NCBI RefSeq assembly: GCF_002210105.1
Contig: NZ_AQQU01000001.1
Coordinates: forward strand, 842,501-906,500
Direction: 5' to 3'
Length of the DNA: 64,000 nt
DNA from: Oceanicola sp. 22II-s10i
GTDB taxonomy: Bacteria; Pseudomonadota; Alphaproteobacteria; Rhodobacterales; Rhodobacteraceae
How positions within the stretch are numbered: the first letter of the stretch is position 1; each line of letters opens with the position of its first letter. Shown piece by piece: positions 56,191 through 64,000 of the stretch. Under the pieces are notes generated by a model. The model had not been told where the DNA came from. It did not search any database and saw only the letters and a list, made by a program, of their open reading frames with translations. The position numbers were made by a program, and so were the translations under genes.

Positions 56191-57176
56191 CCAAGACCTA
56201 CGACGTGATCGGCATCGGCAACGCGATTGTCGATGTCATCGCCCGCGCCGACGACAATTTCCTCGAACTGATGGGGATCCAGAAAGGCATCATGCAGCTG
56301 GTCGAACGCGACCGGGGCGAGATGCTCTATGGTTCGATGAGGGATCAGGTGCAGGCACCCGGCGGGTCGGTCGCGAACACCATCGCGGGCTGCGGCAACC
56401 TCGGGCTGCGCACCGGGTTCATCGGGCGGGTGCGCGACGACGCGCTCGGGCGGTTCTACGCACAGGCGATGGCCAAGGACGGCACCGATTTCCCGAACGG
56501 TCCGGTCAAGGACGACACCCTGCCGACGTCGCGCTCGATGATCTTCGTCTCGCCCGATGGCGAGCGTTCGATGAACACCTACCTCGGCACCTCGGCAGAA
56601 CTTGGGCCCGAAGACGTGCCGCTGGACGTGGCCGCCGACGCGCGGATCCTGTTCCTCGAGGGCTACCTGTTCGACAAGGACAAGGGCAAGGCCGCCTTCG
56701 AGACCGTCAGCCGCGCCACGCGCGAGGCAGGCGGGATGGCGGGGATTTCGCTGTCCGACCCGTTCTGCGTTGACCGGCACCGCAGCGACTTCCGCCGGCT
56801 GGTCCGGGAACTGGACTACGTGATCGGCAACGAACACGAATGGCTGTCGCTTTACGAGACGGACGACCTCGGCAAGGCGCTGGAAACGGCGGCGGGGGAA
56901 TCCGGGCTGATCGTCTGTACCCGCTCGGGCCATGACGTGGTGCTGGTGAAGGGCGAGGAAGAGGCGATCGTGCCGGTCACCCCCGTGACCCCGGTCGATG
57001 CCACCGGCGCGGGCGACCTGTTCGCGGCCGGGTTCCTCTATGGCCTCGCCACCGGCGCCGACCTCGCCACCTCGGGCCGCATGGGCTGCGTCGCGGCGGC
57101 CGAGGTGATCGCGCATGTCGGGGCGCGGCCCGAAGCGAACCTCAAGGCGCTGTTCCGCAAGGAAGGCTTGATCTGA
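56187..57176 (+). CDS. PfkB-family adenosine kinase-like protein
   Basis: Phosphorylates adenosine or a related nucleoside. 329 residues. Start motif DVIGIGNAIVDVIARADD; substrate loop GGSVANTIAGCGNLG; catalytic DATGAGDLFAAGFLYGL. Typical alphaproteobacterial adenosine kinase. Coupled to nth. Confidence 0.9.
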   Translation: MTKTYDVIGIGNAIVDVIARADDNFLELMGIQKGIMQLVERDRGEMLYGSMRDQVQAPGGSVANTIAGCGNLGLRTGFIGRVRDDALGRFYAQAMAKDGTDFPNGPVKDDTLPTSRSMIFVSPDGERSMNTYLGTSAELGPEDVPLDVAADARILFLEGYLFDKDKGKAAFETVSRATREAGGMAGISLSDPFCVDRHRSDFRRLVRELDYVIGNEHEWLSLYETDDLGKALETAAGESGLIVCTRSGHDVVLVKGEEEAIVPVTPVTPVDATGAGDLFAAGFLYGLATGADLATSGRMGCVAAAEVIAHVGARPEANLKALFRKEGLI

Positions 57177-57223
57177 GAGGGGGGACGGTATCAAGTCGGG
57201 GGCACCGCGACTCCGATCCGGGG

Positions 57224-57256
57224 TTGAACTACATATTCAATTCACAATATATGTGA
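57224..57256 (+). promoter_or_regulatory. Promoter with operator-like palindrome upstream of the SulP gene
   Basis: TTGAAC (57224-57229), 17-18-nt spacer, -10 region ATATAT/TATATG near 57247-57253. TCACA-N5-TGTGA (57242-57256) overlaps the -10, and ACATAT/ATATGT arms (57231-57254) surround it. Promoter fair, operator speculative. Confidence 0.5.
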
Positions 57257-57262
57257 GGCCCA

Positions 57263-57281
57263 CCCCGCGCCCGTCGCGGGG
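57263..57281 (+). other. 5' leader hairpin of the SulP gene
   Basis: Seven-base-pair stem CCCCGCG/CGCGGGG, 5-nt loop, just before AAGGA and the ATG at 57299. No T-run follows, so not a terminator; may shape translation. Confidence 0.4.
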
Positions 57282-57298
57282 AATCAAGGAACCTCCGC

Positions 57299-59074
57299 AT
57301 GCCCCAGCCGTCCCAACTCGCCAAGGCCGCCCGCCGCTACCTGCCCATCCTCGACTGGGGCCGCAGCTATGACCGCGACACGCTGACCAACGACCTCGTC
57401 GCGGCGGTGATCGTGACGATCATGCTGATCCCGCAGTCGCTGGCCTATGCGCTGCTGGCCGGGCTACCGCCGGAAATGGGGCTCTATGCCTCGATACTGC
57501 CGCTGGTGGCCTATGCGATCTTCGGCACCTCGCGGGCGCTGGCCGTCGGGCCGGTCGCGGTCGTGTCGCTGATGACCGCCGCCGCCGTCGGGTCGATCGC
57601 GGAGCAGGGCAGCATAGGCTATGCCACCGCCGCGATCACGCTCGCCTTCATGTCCGGCGCGTTCCTGCTGTTGCTCGGCATCTTCCGCCTCGGGTTCCTC
57701 GCCAACTTCCTGTCGCACCCGGTCATCGCCGGGTTCATCACCGCCTCGGGCCTGCTGATCGCGACCTCGCAGCTGAAGCACCTGTTCGGCATCAGCGCGG
57801 ACGGCCATTCGCTGATCGGCCTCGTCGTGTCGCTGGTCGAGAACCTCGGCAGCACGAATGTACTGACGCTGATCATCGGCGCGTCGTCGGTCGCCTTCCT
57901 GTTCTGGGTCCGCAAGGGGCTGAAGCCGCTGCTGCTGAAACGCGGCCTGTCCCCGCGCATGGCAGACGTGCTGGCCAAGGCCGGCCCGGTCGCCGCCGTC
58001 GCGTTCTGGACGCTGGCCACCTGGGCCCTCGGTCTGTCCGGCTGGGGCGGTGTCGCCATCGTCGGCTCGGTCCCGCAGGGGATCCCGCCCTTCACGCTGC
58101 CGAGCGCGGATCCCGAACTCTGGAGCCAGCTTGCCCTCGCCGCCGTCCTGATCTCGATCATCGGCTTCGTCGAATCCGTCTCGGTCGCCAAGACGCTGGC
58201 CGCCAAGCGCCGCCAGCGGATCACCCCGGATCAGGAGCTGATCGGCCTCGGCGCGTCGAACATCGCGGCGGCGGTCAGCGGCGGCTATCCGGTCACCGGC
58301 GGCTTTGCCCGGTCGGTCGTGAACTTCGACGCGGGCGCGGAAACGCCGGCGGCCGGGGCCTTCACGGCGGTCGGCATCCTGCTGGCCGCGCTGATCCTGA
58401 CGCCGCTGCTCTACTTCCTGCCCAAGGCCGTCCTCGCCGCGACCATCGTCGTCGCCGTGCTGTCGCTGGTCGACTTTTCCATCCTCAAACGGGCGTGGTC
58501 CTATTCCCGCGTGGATTTCGCCGCCGTCGCCGCGACGATCCTGCTGACCCTCGGCTTCGGGGTCGAGATCGGCGTCTCGGCGGGTGTCGCGCTGTCCATC
58601 GGCCTGTTCCTCTACAAGACCTCGCGCCCTCATGTGGCCGAGGTCGGGCTAGTCCCCGAGACCCAGCATTTCCGCAACATCAAGCGGCACAAGGTGGACA
58701 CCGACCCCTCGCTGCTGACCATCCGCATCGACGAGTCGCTCTACTTCGCCAACGCGGCCTTTTTGCAGGACATCATCCTGGCCCGCGTGGCAGGCGAGCA
58801 GCCGATCCGGAACATCGTACTGATGTGCTCGGCCGTGAACGAGATCGACCTATCGGCGCTGGAAAGCCTGGAGGAGATCAACAAGCGGCTGCAGGAAATG
58901 GGCATCGCGCTGCACCTGAGCGAGGTGAAGGGGCCGGTCATGGATCGCCTGAAACGCTCGCATTTCCTGGACGAGCTGTCGGGCGAGGTCTTCCTGTCCC
59001 AATACGACGCCTACCGCAAACTGACCCCCGGTCTGATGCCGCCCGCGGTTGACCGCGCGGCGGCGGCGGAATAG
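57299..59074 (+). CDS. SulP-family inorganic anion transporter
   Basis: 591 residues. Ten or more hydrophobic segments (about 30-430) with the SulP start motif (VTIMLIPQSLAYALLAGLPP, YASILPLVAYAIFGTSRALAVGP) and a cytoplasmic STAS domain (about 445-560: TIRIDESLYFANAAFLQD, NEIDLSALESLEEI). Takes up sulfate, bicarbonate or another anion; substrate open. Confidence 0.92.
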   Translation: MPQPSQLAKAARRYLPILDWGRSYDRDTLTNDLVAAVIVTIMLIPQSLAYALLAGLPPEMGLYASILPLVAYAIFGTSRALAVGPVAVVSLMTAAAVGSIAEQGSIGYATAAITLAFMSGAFLLLLGIFRLGFLANFLSHPVIAGFITASGLLIATSQLKHLFGISADGHSLIGLVVSLVENLGSTNVLTLIIGASSVAFLFWVRKGLKPLLLKRGLSPRMADVLAKAGPVAAVAFWTLATWALGLSGWGGVAIVGSVPQGIPPFTLPSADPELWSQLALAAVLISIIGFVESVSVAKTLAAKRRQRITPDQELIGLGASNIAAAVSGGYPVTGGFARSVVNFDAGAETPAAGAFTAVGILLAALILTPLLYFLPKAVLAATIVVAVLSLVDFSILKRAWSYSRVDFAAVAATILLTLGFGVEIGVSAGVALSIGLFLYKTSRPHVAEVGLVPETQHFRNIKRHKVDTDPSLLTIRIDESLYFANAAFLQDIILARVAGEQPIRNIVLMCSAVNEIDLSALESLEEINKRLQEMGIALHLSEVKGPVMDRLKRSHFLDELSGEVFLSQYDAYRKLTPGLMPPAVDRAAAAE

Positions 59075-59083
59075 CCAGCGTGG

Positions 59084-59824
59084 ATGGACTGGACAGGCAT
59101 ATGCGGCACCGATGACGGGCTGACCGGCTGGAGCTTCGACGGCTCCGCCGTGCGGGCGCGGCTGGACGCCGAGGCAAGCCGCGCGGCTCCCGGACAGGTT
59201 CCTTCCGACCGCCTGCTGATCGCCGGGGCCGCAGACGCACCGTCCGAAGCCATCCCGGCGAAACTGACCCCCGACGCGCTGCATCAGGCCCCCGGCGGGC
59301 TGGTGCTGACAGCGTTGCAACAGGCGAAACCCCTGCACCGGCTGAACGGCGCGCGACTGAAGGCCATCGGATTTGCCGCGCTCAACCCTGACTGGGACGG
59401 CACGATCTGCCTGCCCGGCGCGGTGACGCACTGGATCAGCCTGAGCGCGGCGGAGGTCGTGTTTCTCCAGTCCGCGCTGACCATGACGCTGGCCGCCAGC
59501 CTCGGCGCGGCCGAAGCGGTGGCCGATGCCGACGCATTGTCCGACAGCCTGTCGCGGCCTGAGCGTCTGGCCGCGACGCTGGGCAGCGCGGCGGTGGCCG
59601 AACGGCGCGACGTTGCGCTCGGCGCGCTGATCGGGGCGGAACTGGCCTCGGCCCGTGCGCTCTGGCTGGGGCAGCAGGTGGCGGTGGTCGGCGACGGGAC
59701 TGCCGCGACGGCCTATCGCAAGGGGCTGGAGGCGCAGGGCGTGCCGGTGCTGCAGGTCCGGGGCGATCAGGCGGCGGAAAAGGGCATGCTGGCGCTTGGC
59801 ACCAAGTTCGGGCTGACGCGCTAG
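59084..59824 (+). CDS. Divergent 2-dehydro-3-deoxygalactonokinase-like protein
   Basis: 246 residues against about 290 for DgoK. Middle and C-terminal parts resemble DgoK (GTICLPGAVTHWISL, RRDVALGALIGAELASARALWLGQQVAVVGDG), but the N-terminal phosphate-binding DWGT is not kept (MDWTGICGTDDG) and the substrate motif region is altered. Either a decayed kinase or a new function. Its TAG stop shares CTAG with the stop of the convergent troD gene. Confidence 0.55.
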   Translation: MDWTGICGTDDGLTGWSFDGSAVRARLDAEASRAAPGQVPSDRLLIAGAADAPSEAIPAKLTPDALHQAPGGLVLTALQQAKPLHRLNGARLKAIGFAALNPDWDGTICLPGAVTHWISLSAAEVVFLQSALTMTLAASLGAAEAVADADALSDSLSRPERLAATLGSAAVAERRDVALGALIGAELASARALWLGQQVAVVGDGTAATAYRKGLEAQGVPVLQVRGDQAAEKGMLALGTKFGLTR

Positions 59825-60738
59825 GTCCCCGCCCGCCTGCGGCAGGGACCGAAGACCGCCGCCAGCCCGAGGATCACGCCCGCGACCACCGCAATCATCC
59901 CCGCCGCACTGACCGCATCCGCCCGGCCCAGCCAGAGCGGCCCGTAGCCCGCCAGCACGTAGCCCAGCACCGCCGAGACGGTGGCGAAGACCGCGCTCCA
60001 CCCGATCTGGCGGGCGAGGCTGTCGGTCATCATCCGCGCTGCGGCGGGCGGGCAGATGAACATGGCGATCACGATGATCGACCCGACCGCATCGAAGGCC
60101 GCGACCGCCGCGATGGCGGACATGACCATCAGCGCAAGGCTCAGCGGGCGGGTGGCGATCCCGGCCATGGCGGCAAAGCCCTCGTCGAAGGTCGACAGCA
60201 TCAGCGGCCGCCAGAGCACCCGGATGAACAATGCGATGCCGAGCGCCACGAGCGCCATGCGCGGCAGCTCCGGCGGCAGGCCCGCCAGCGCGACGGGGTC
60301 GAACAGGCTTTCCCAGCCGAAGGCGTCCAGCCAGATCAGGCTCTCGAGGTTGCCGTAAAGCGCATGCTGCACGTCGAGGTGGACCGATGAGGTGTCCGAC
60401 AGTTCCAGCAGCAGCACGCCGCCCGCGAACATCGAGGTGAACACGACCCCCATGGCCGCCCCCGGCTCCACCCGGCCAAAGCGGGCGACCACTTCGATAA
60501 GCAGCACCGACACCAGCGCCGTGCCGCCCGCGCCCAGCATCATCGGCCAGGTTGCCACGCGCCCGGTCAGCAGGAAGCCCACGACAATCCCCGGGAGCAC
60601 CACGTGCGAGATCGCGTCACCGATCAGTGCCTGCCGCCGCAGGATCAGGAAGTTCCCCGGCAGCGCACTGGCCAGCGCCGCGCAAACCCCGATCAGAAGG
60701 GGCACCAGCGACAGGGGGACGAATTCCTCGCCGCTCAT
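59821..60738 (-). CDS. troD: Metal ABC transporter permease (TroD-like)
   Basis: 305 residues; ABC-3 family permease with about eight hydrophobic segments, LRRQALIGDAISHVVLPGIV at the N-terminus. Second permease of the Mn/Zn importer; its ATG overlaps the upstream troC stop (ATGA). Confidence 0.85.
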   Translation of the reverse strand: MSGEEFVPLSLVPLLIGVCAALASALPGNFLILRRQALIGDAISHVVLPGIVVGFLLTGRVATWPMMLGAGGTALVSVLLIEVVARFGRVEPGAAMGVVFTSMFAGGVLLLELSDTSSVHLDVQHALYGNLESLIWLDAFGWESLFDPVALAGLPPELPRMALVALGIALFIRVLWRPLMLSTFDEGFAAMAGIATRPLSLALMVMSAIAAVAAFDAVGSIIVIAMFICPPAAARMMTDSLARQIGWSAVFATVSAVLGYVLAGYGPLWLGRADAVSAAGMIAVVAGVILGLAAVFGPCRRRAGT

Positions 60739-61625
60739 TCCATCACCTCCGCCCGCCAGCGCCTGCGCCGGGCCAATGCCGCCAGCACGCCGCGTTTCGG
60801 CGAGAAGATCATCGACAGCACGAAGGCCCCGGCCGCCAGCAGCACGATCACCGGCCCTGTCGGCACCCCCGGCACCAGCGCCGAGATCAGCGCCCCGCCC
60901 GCGCCCGCCGCGGCCCCGGTCAGCCCGGCGATCACCGCCATTACCCCGGCGCGATCCGTCCAGAACCGCGCGGCGACCGGCGGGATGATCAGCAGGGCGA
61001 CGATCAGCACCAGCCCGACGATCTTGAGCCCCACGACCACCACCGCCAGAACCAGCATCATCAGCGCCGCGTCGATCCGGCGGGGGTTCATGCCGATGCT
61101 CTCGGCATAGCCCGGATCGAAGGCCGCCAGCACCAGCAGCCGCCGCAGACCCGCGACCGCCAGCAGGCAGAGCGCGCCGCCCGCCGCGATGATCTCGGCC
61201 TCGCTCCGCAGCATGCCGGCGGTGGAGCCGAGCAGGAACGCCTCGAGCCCCGCCTGCCGTCCGGCGGTCATGGTCTGGATCACGGTAAGCAGGACGACCC
61301 CCGCGCCGAAGAACACCGACAGCACCGCCCCGATCGCCGCGTCCTCGGCCAGACGGGTCCGTCCGGTCAGCCATTGCACGACCGCCAGCCCGATCCCGGC
61401 GGACAGCGCCGCGCCCAGCATCAGGCCGAACAGGTTCCGCCCCTCTCCCCCGAGCGCGACCATGGCCATGAAGGCCAGAGCCACCCCCGGCAGGGTCGCA
61501 TGGCTGATCGCATCGGACAGCAGCGCCCGCTTGCGCAGGACGAGGAAGGTGCCGGTCGCGCCGCCGGTGAAACCCAGCAGACCCGCGCCGGTCAGGACCA
61601 GCAGGGCGTTATAGCCAAGCTCCAT
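60735..61625 (-). CDS. troC: Metal ABC transporter permease (TroC-like)
   Basis: 296 residues, ABC-3 family: LRKRALLSDAISHATLPGVA, later LLIIPPVAARFW. Eight or so hydrophobic segments. The ATG at 61625 is 1 nt after the troB stop; the longer frame from 61658 is inside troB and is rejected. Two different permeases make a heterodimer. Confidence 0.85.
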   Translation of the reverse strand: MELGYNALLVLTGAGLLGFTGGATGTFLVLRKRALLSDAISHATLPGVALAFMAMVALGGEGRNLFGLMLGAALSAGIGLAVVQWLTGRTRLAEDAAIGAVLSVFFGAGVVLLTVIQTMTAGRQAGLEAFLLGSTAGMLRSEAEIIAAGGALCLLAVAGLRRLLVLAAFDPGYAESIGMNPRRIDAALMMLVLAVVVVGLKIVGLVLIVALLIIPPVAARFWTDRAGVMAVIAGLTGAAAGAGGALISALVPGVPTGPVIVLLAAGAFVLSMIFSPKRGVLAALARRRRWRAEVME

Positions 61626-61626
61626 C

Positions 61627-62384
<758 letters not shown>

Positions 62385-62388
<4 letters not shown>

Positions 62389-63341
62389 AGCACCGCCTTC
62401 AGACGCCCGTCCATGCCGCCCTGCGGCACCCGCCCGCCGAGCGCCGCCGCGATGACCGAGACGTTGTGATCGATCATCCCCGGATAGGTCCCCTCGTAAG
62501 TCCCCGGCACGCCCATGGCGTCGGAATAGAGCTCGCCCCCGATCCGCACCTCGTGCCCCTCGGCGGCGGCCCCTTCGACCAGTGCGCGCATGTTGCGGTC
62601 GGAGACCGAGCTTTCCACGAAGACCGCCCCGATCCGGCGGTCGACCAGCATCCGCACGATGTCGCCGATCCGTTTCAGCCCCGCCTCGCTCTCGGTCGAG
62701 ATGCCCTGGATGCCGACCACCTCGAACCCGTAGGCGCGGCCGAAATAGCCGAACGCGTCATGCGCCGTGACCAGCACGCGGGCGCTGTCCGGCACCGTCG
62801 CCAGCACCTCGCGCGCGTAGGTGTCGAGCCGTGCAACAACGTCCTGATAGCCCGCCGCCTGTTCGGCGATCCGCGCCTCGGCCCCTGGCACGGCGACGGT
62901 CAGCGCACGCGCGACCTCGGCCACCGGCGTGGACCAGAGCGCCGGGTCCATCCAGACGTGCGGATCGAATTTCTCGGCATAATCCGCATGCGCCCGCAGC
63001 CGGTCGCGCGGGATGCTCTCGGCCACCGCGACGACGTTCCGGCGCACGGCGAGATCCTGCATGAACTGCTCCATCTGCGCCTCGAGATACAGCCCGTGCC
63101 ACAGCACCAGATCGGCGCGGGTCATCGCGACGATGTCGGTGCGGGTCTGGCGATAGGAATGCGGATCGACCCCCGGCCCCATCAGCCCGCGCACCTCGGC
63201 CAGCCCTGCGCCGATCGTCCGGGCGGCATCCGCGATCATCCCGGTCGTCGCCACGATCTGAACCGGCGCGGCGGCGGGCAGGCGGGTGGCGGCGAGACCG
63301 GCAAGCGAGGTGGCAAGCATCTGGCGGCGGCTGAGACGCAT
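62385..63341 (-). CDS. troA: Metal-binding periplasmic protein (TroA-like)
   Basis: 318 residues. Tat-like signal with SRRQMLATSLAG; metal ligands by alignment to TroA: H61 (DPHSY), H128 (FDPHVW), H194 (TAHDAFGYFGRAYG) and D274 (ELYSDAMG). Three His and one Asp fits TroA, which binds Zn and Mn. First gene of troABCD, behind two Fur/Mur-type boxes. Confidence 0.9.
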
Positions 63342-63364
63342 GTGATGATTCTCCTTTGCACATC

Positions 63365-63415
63365 AGTATCTGAGAACCATTCTCATCAAGTCAATGCAAT
63401 TGAGAACCATTTTCA
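63365..63415 (-). promoter_or_regulatory. troABCD promoter with two Fur/Mur-type boxes
   Basis: Minus strand: TTGACT (63389-63394), 18-nt spacer, GATACT (63365-63370). Box 1 TGAGAACCATTCTCA (63371-63385) fits the 7-1-7 Fur pattern and fills the spacer. Box 2 TGAGAACCATTTTCA (63401-63415) lies 30 bp away, just upstream of the -35. Suits metal-dependent repression by a Fur-family (Mur/Fur/Zur) protein. Confidence 0.75.
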
Positions 63416-63520
63416 TAAATCCGCCGAAACCGGCGCCCCGCTGCCTGACGTCGCGCCGCCTCGCTTGCCTTGGGCAGGGCGGCATGACACCCTTTCCCGG
63501 CATTATCGGGAGGAGCACCG

Positions 63521-64000
63521 ATGGATCAGGTCAGCGAAACCCTCGCGCCGGGACTTCCCCAGACGGTGGAGCCACGCAATCCGGGCATGGAACTGGACAT
63601 GGACTGGGTGCGCTCGGTTCAGGCGAACACCTCGGCCATCGAACGCCGCGCGGCGACACTGCCCGGCCGCCGGTCGGTCAAGAAGGACTACCAGGCCGCG
63701 TGGCTGGCCCGCGCGATTTCCTGCATCGACCTGACGACGCTGGCCGGTGACGATACCGAGGGCCGGGTTCGCCGCCTCTGCGCCAAGGCCCGCCAGCCGG
63801 TGCGCGCCGACATCCTCGACACGCTGGGCCGGCCCGGCCTGACCGTCGGCGCGGTCTGCGTCTATCACGAGATGGTGCCCGCCGCCGTCGAGGCGCTGGA
63901 GGGATCGGGCATCCCCGTCGCCGCCGTGTCCACCGGCTTTCCGGCGGGCCTTTCGCCCTATCGCCTGCGCGTGGCCGAGATCGGGGAAAGCGTCGCGGCC
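63521..64000 (+). CDS. deoC: Deoxyribose-phosphate aldolase, 5' part (runs off window)
   Basis: First 160 residues of a class I DeoC, from the ATG at 63521 (GGGAGGAG upstream). Recognised by AISCIDLTTLAGDDTEGRV, VRADILDTLG and VGAVCVYHEMVPAAVEAL; PVAAVSTGFPAGLSP holds the loop before the active-site lysines, which lie beyond the edge. Cleaves deoxyribose 5-phosphate in nucleoside breakdown. Divergent from troABCD, so its promoter adjoins box 2. Confidence 0.88.
   Translation, partial: MDQVSETLAPGLPQTVEPRNPGMELDMDWVRSVQANTSAIERRAATLPGRRSVKKDYQAAWLARAISCIDLTTLAGDDTEGRVRRLCAKARQPVRADILDTLGRPGLTVGAVCVYHEMVPAAVEALEGSGIPVAAVSTGFPAGLSPYRLRVAEIGESVAA

Overview
The window is high-GC, densely coded chromosomal DNA. 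Gene content and sequence feel point to an alphaproteobacterium of the Rhodobacteraceae (roseobacter-like): a FYDLN-acid protein, a def-def-fmt cluster, a TroABCD metal importer behind Fur/Mur-type boxes, and two copies of a GC-rich intergenic repeat of a kind I associate with this family. The assignment is by recognition, not by search. There is no rRNA, CRISPR array, transposase, integrase or prophage; one tRNA gene, tRNA-Ala(GGC), is present.

Layout. 1-3267: thiBPQ thiamine importer (minus strand, thiQ cut by the window edge) behind a TPP riboswitch. 3387-6802: dicarboxylate/amino acid symporter, then fmt with a degenerate and a canonical peptide deformylase. 6901-13912: a MalY/PatB-type lyase, then a complete gentisate route (3-hydroxybenzoate 6-hydroxylase, gentisate dioxygenase, maleylpyruvate isomerase, fumarylpyruvate hydrolase, MarR regulator) split into two divergent blocks that share a 12-bp operator core. 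13916-17597: an uncharacterised membrane protein coupled to aroQ, then adenine deaminase. 18153-22509: a beta-oxidation trio (FadJ/PimF-like plus two acyl-CoA dehydrogenases). 22560-23841: a more AT-rich insert with a nuclease-like orphan. 23842-38548: recQ, yaaA, a hybrid histidine kinase, an alpha-2-macroglobulin/PBP1C pair, an M20 amidohydrolase and a probable modification-dependent HNH endonuclease. 38550-50490: orphan response regulator, DES1-like desaturase, SDR, glycosyltransferase, acetamidase, small ATPase, tRNA-Ala, YgjP protease, GntR/GST pair, membrane alpha/beta hydrolase, accA, AraC-GyrI regulator.

50522-54709 is the most interesting block: AdoMet decarboxylase (speH) converges on and overlaps a membrane-fused aminopropyltransferase, which lies in a tight operon with DUF350, an unlisted 53-residue secreted or membrane peptide and two zinc-ribbon DUF4178 proteins. 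I read it as a membrane-associated polyamine system of unknown output.

54806-64000: Hint-domain protein, nth with adenosine kinase, a SulP anion transporter behind an operator-like promoter, a degenerate DgoK-like protein, troDCBA under two Fur/Mur-type boxes, and the start of deoC, which runs off the right edge.
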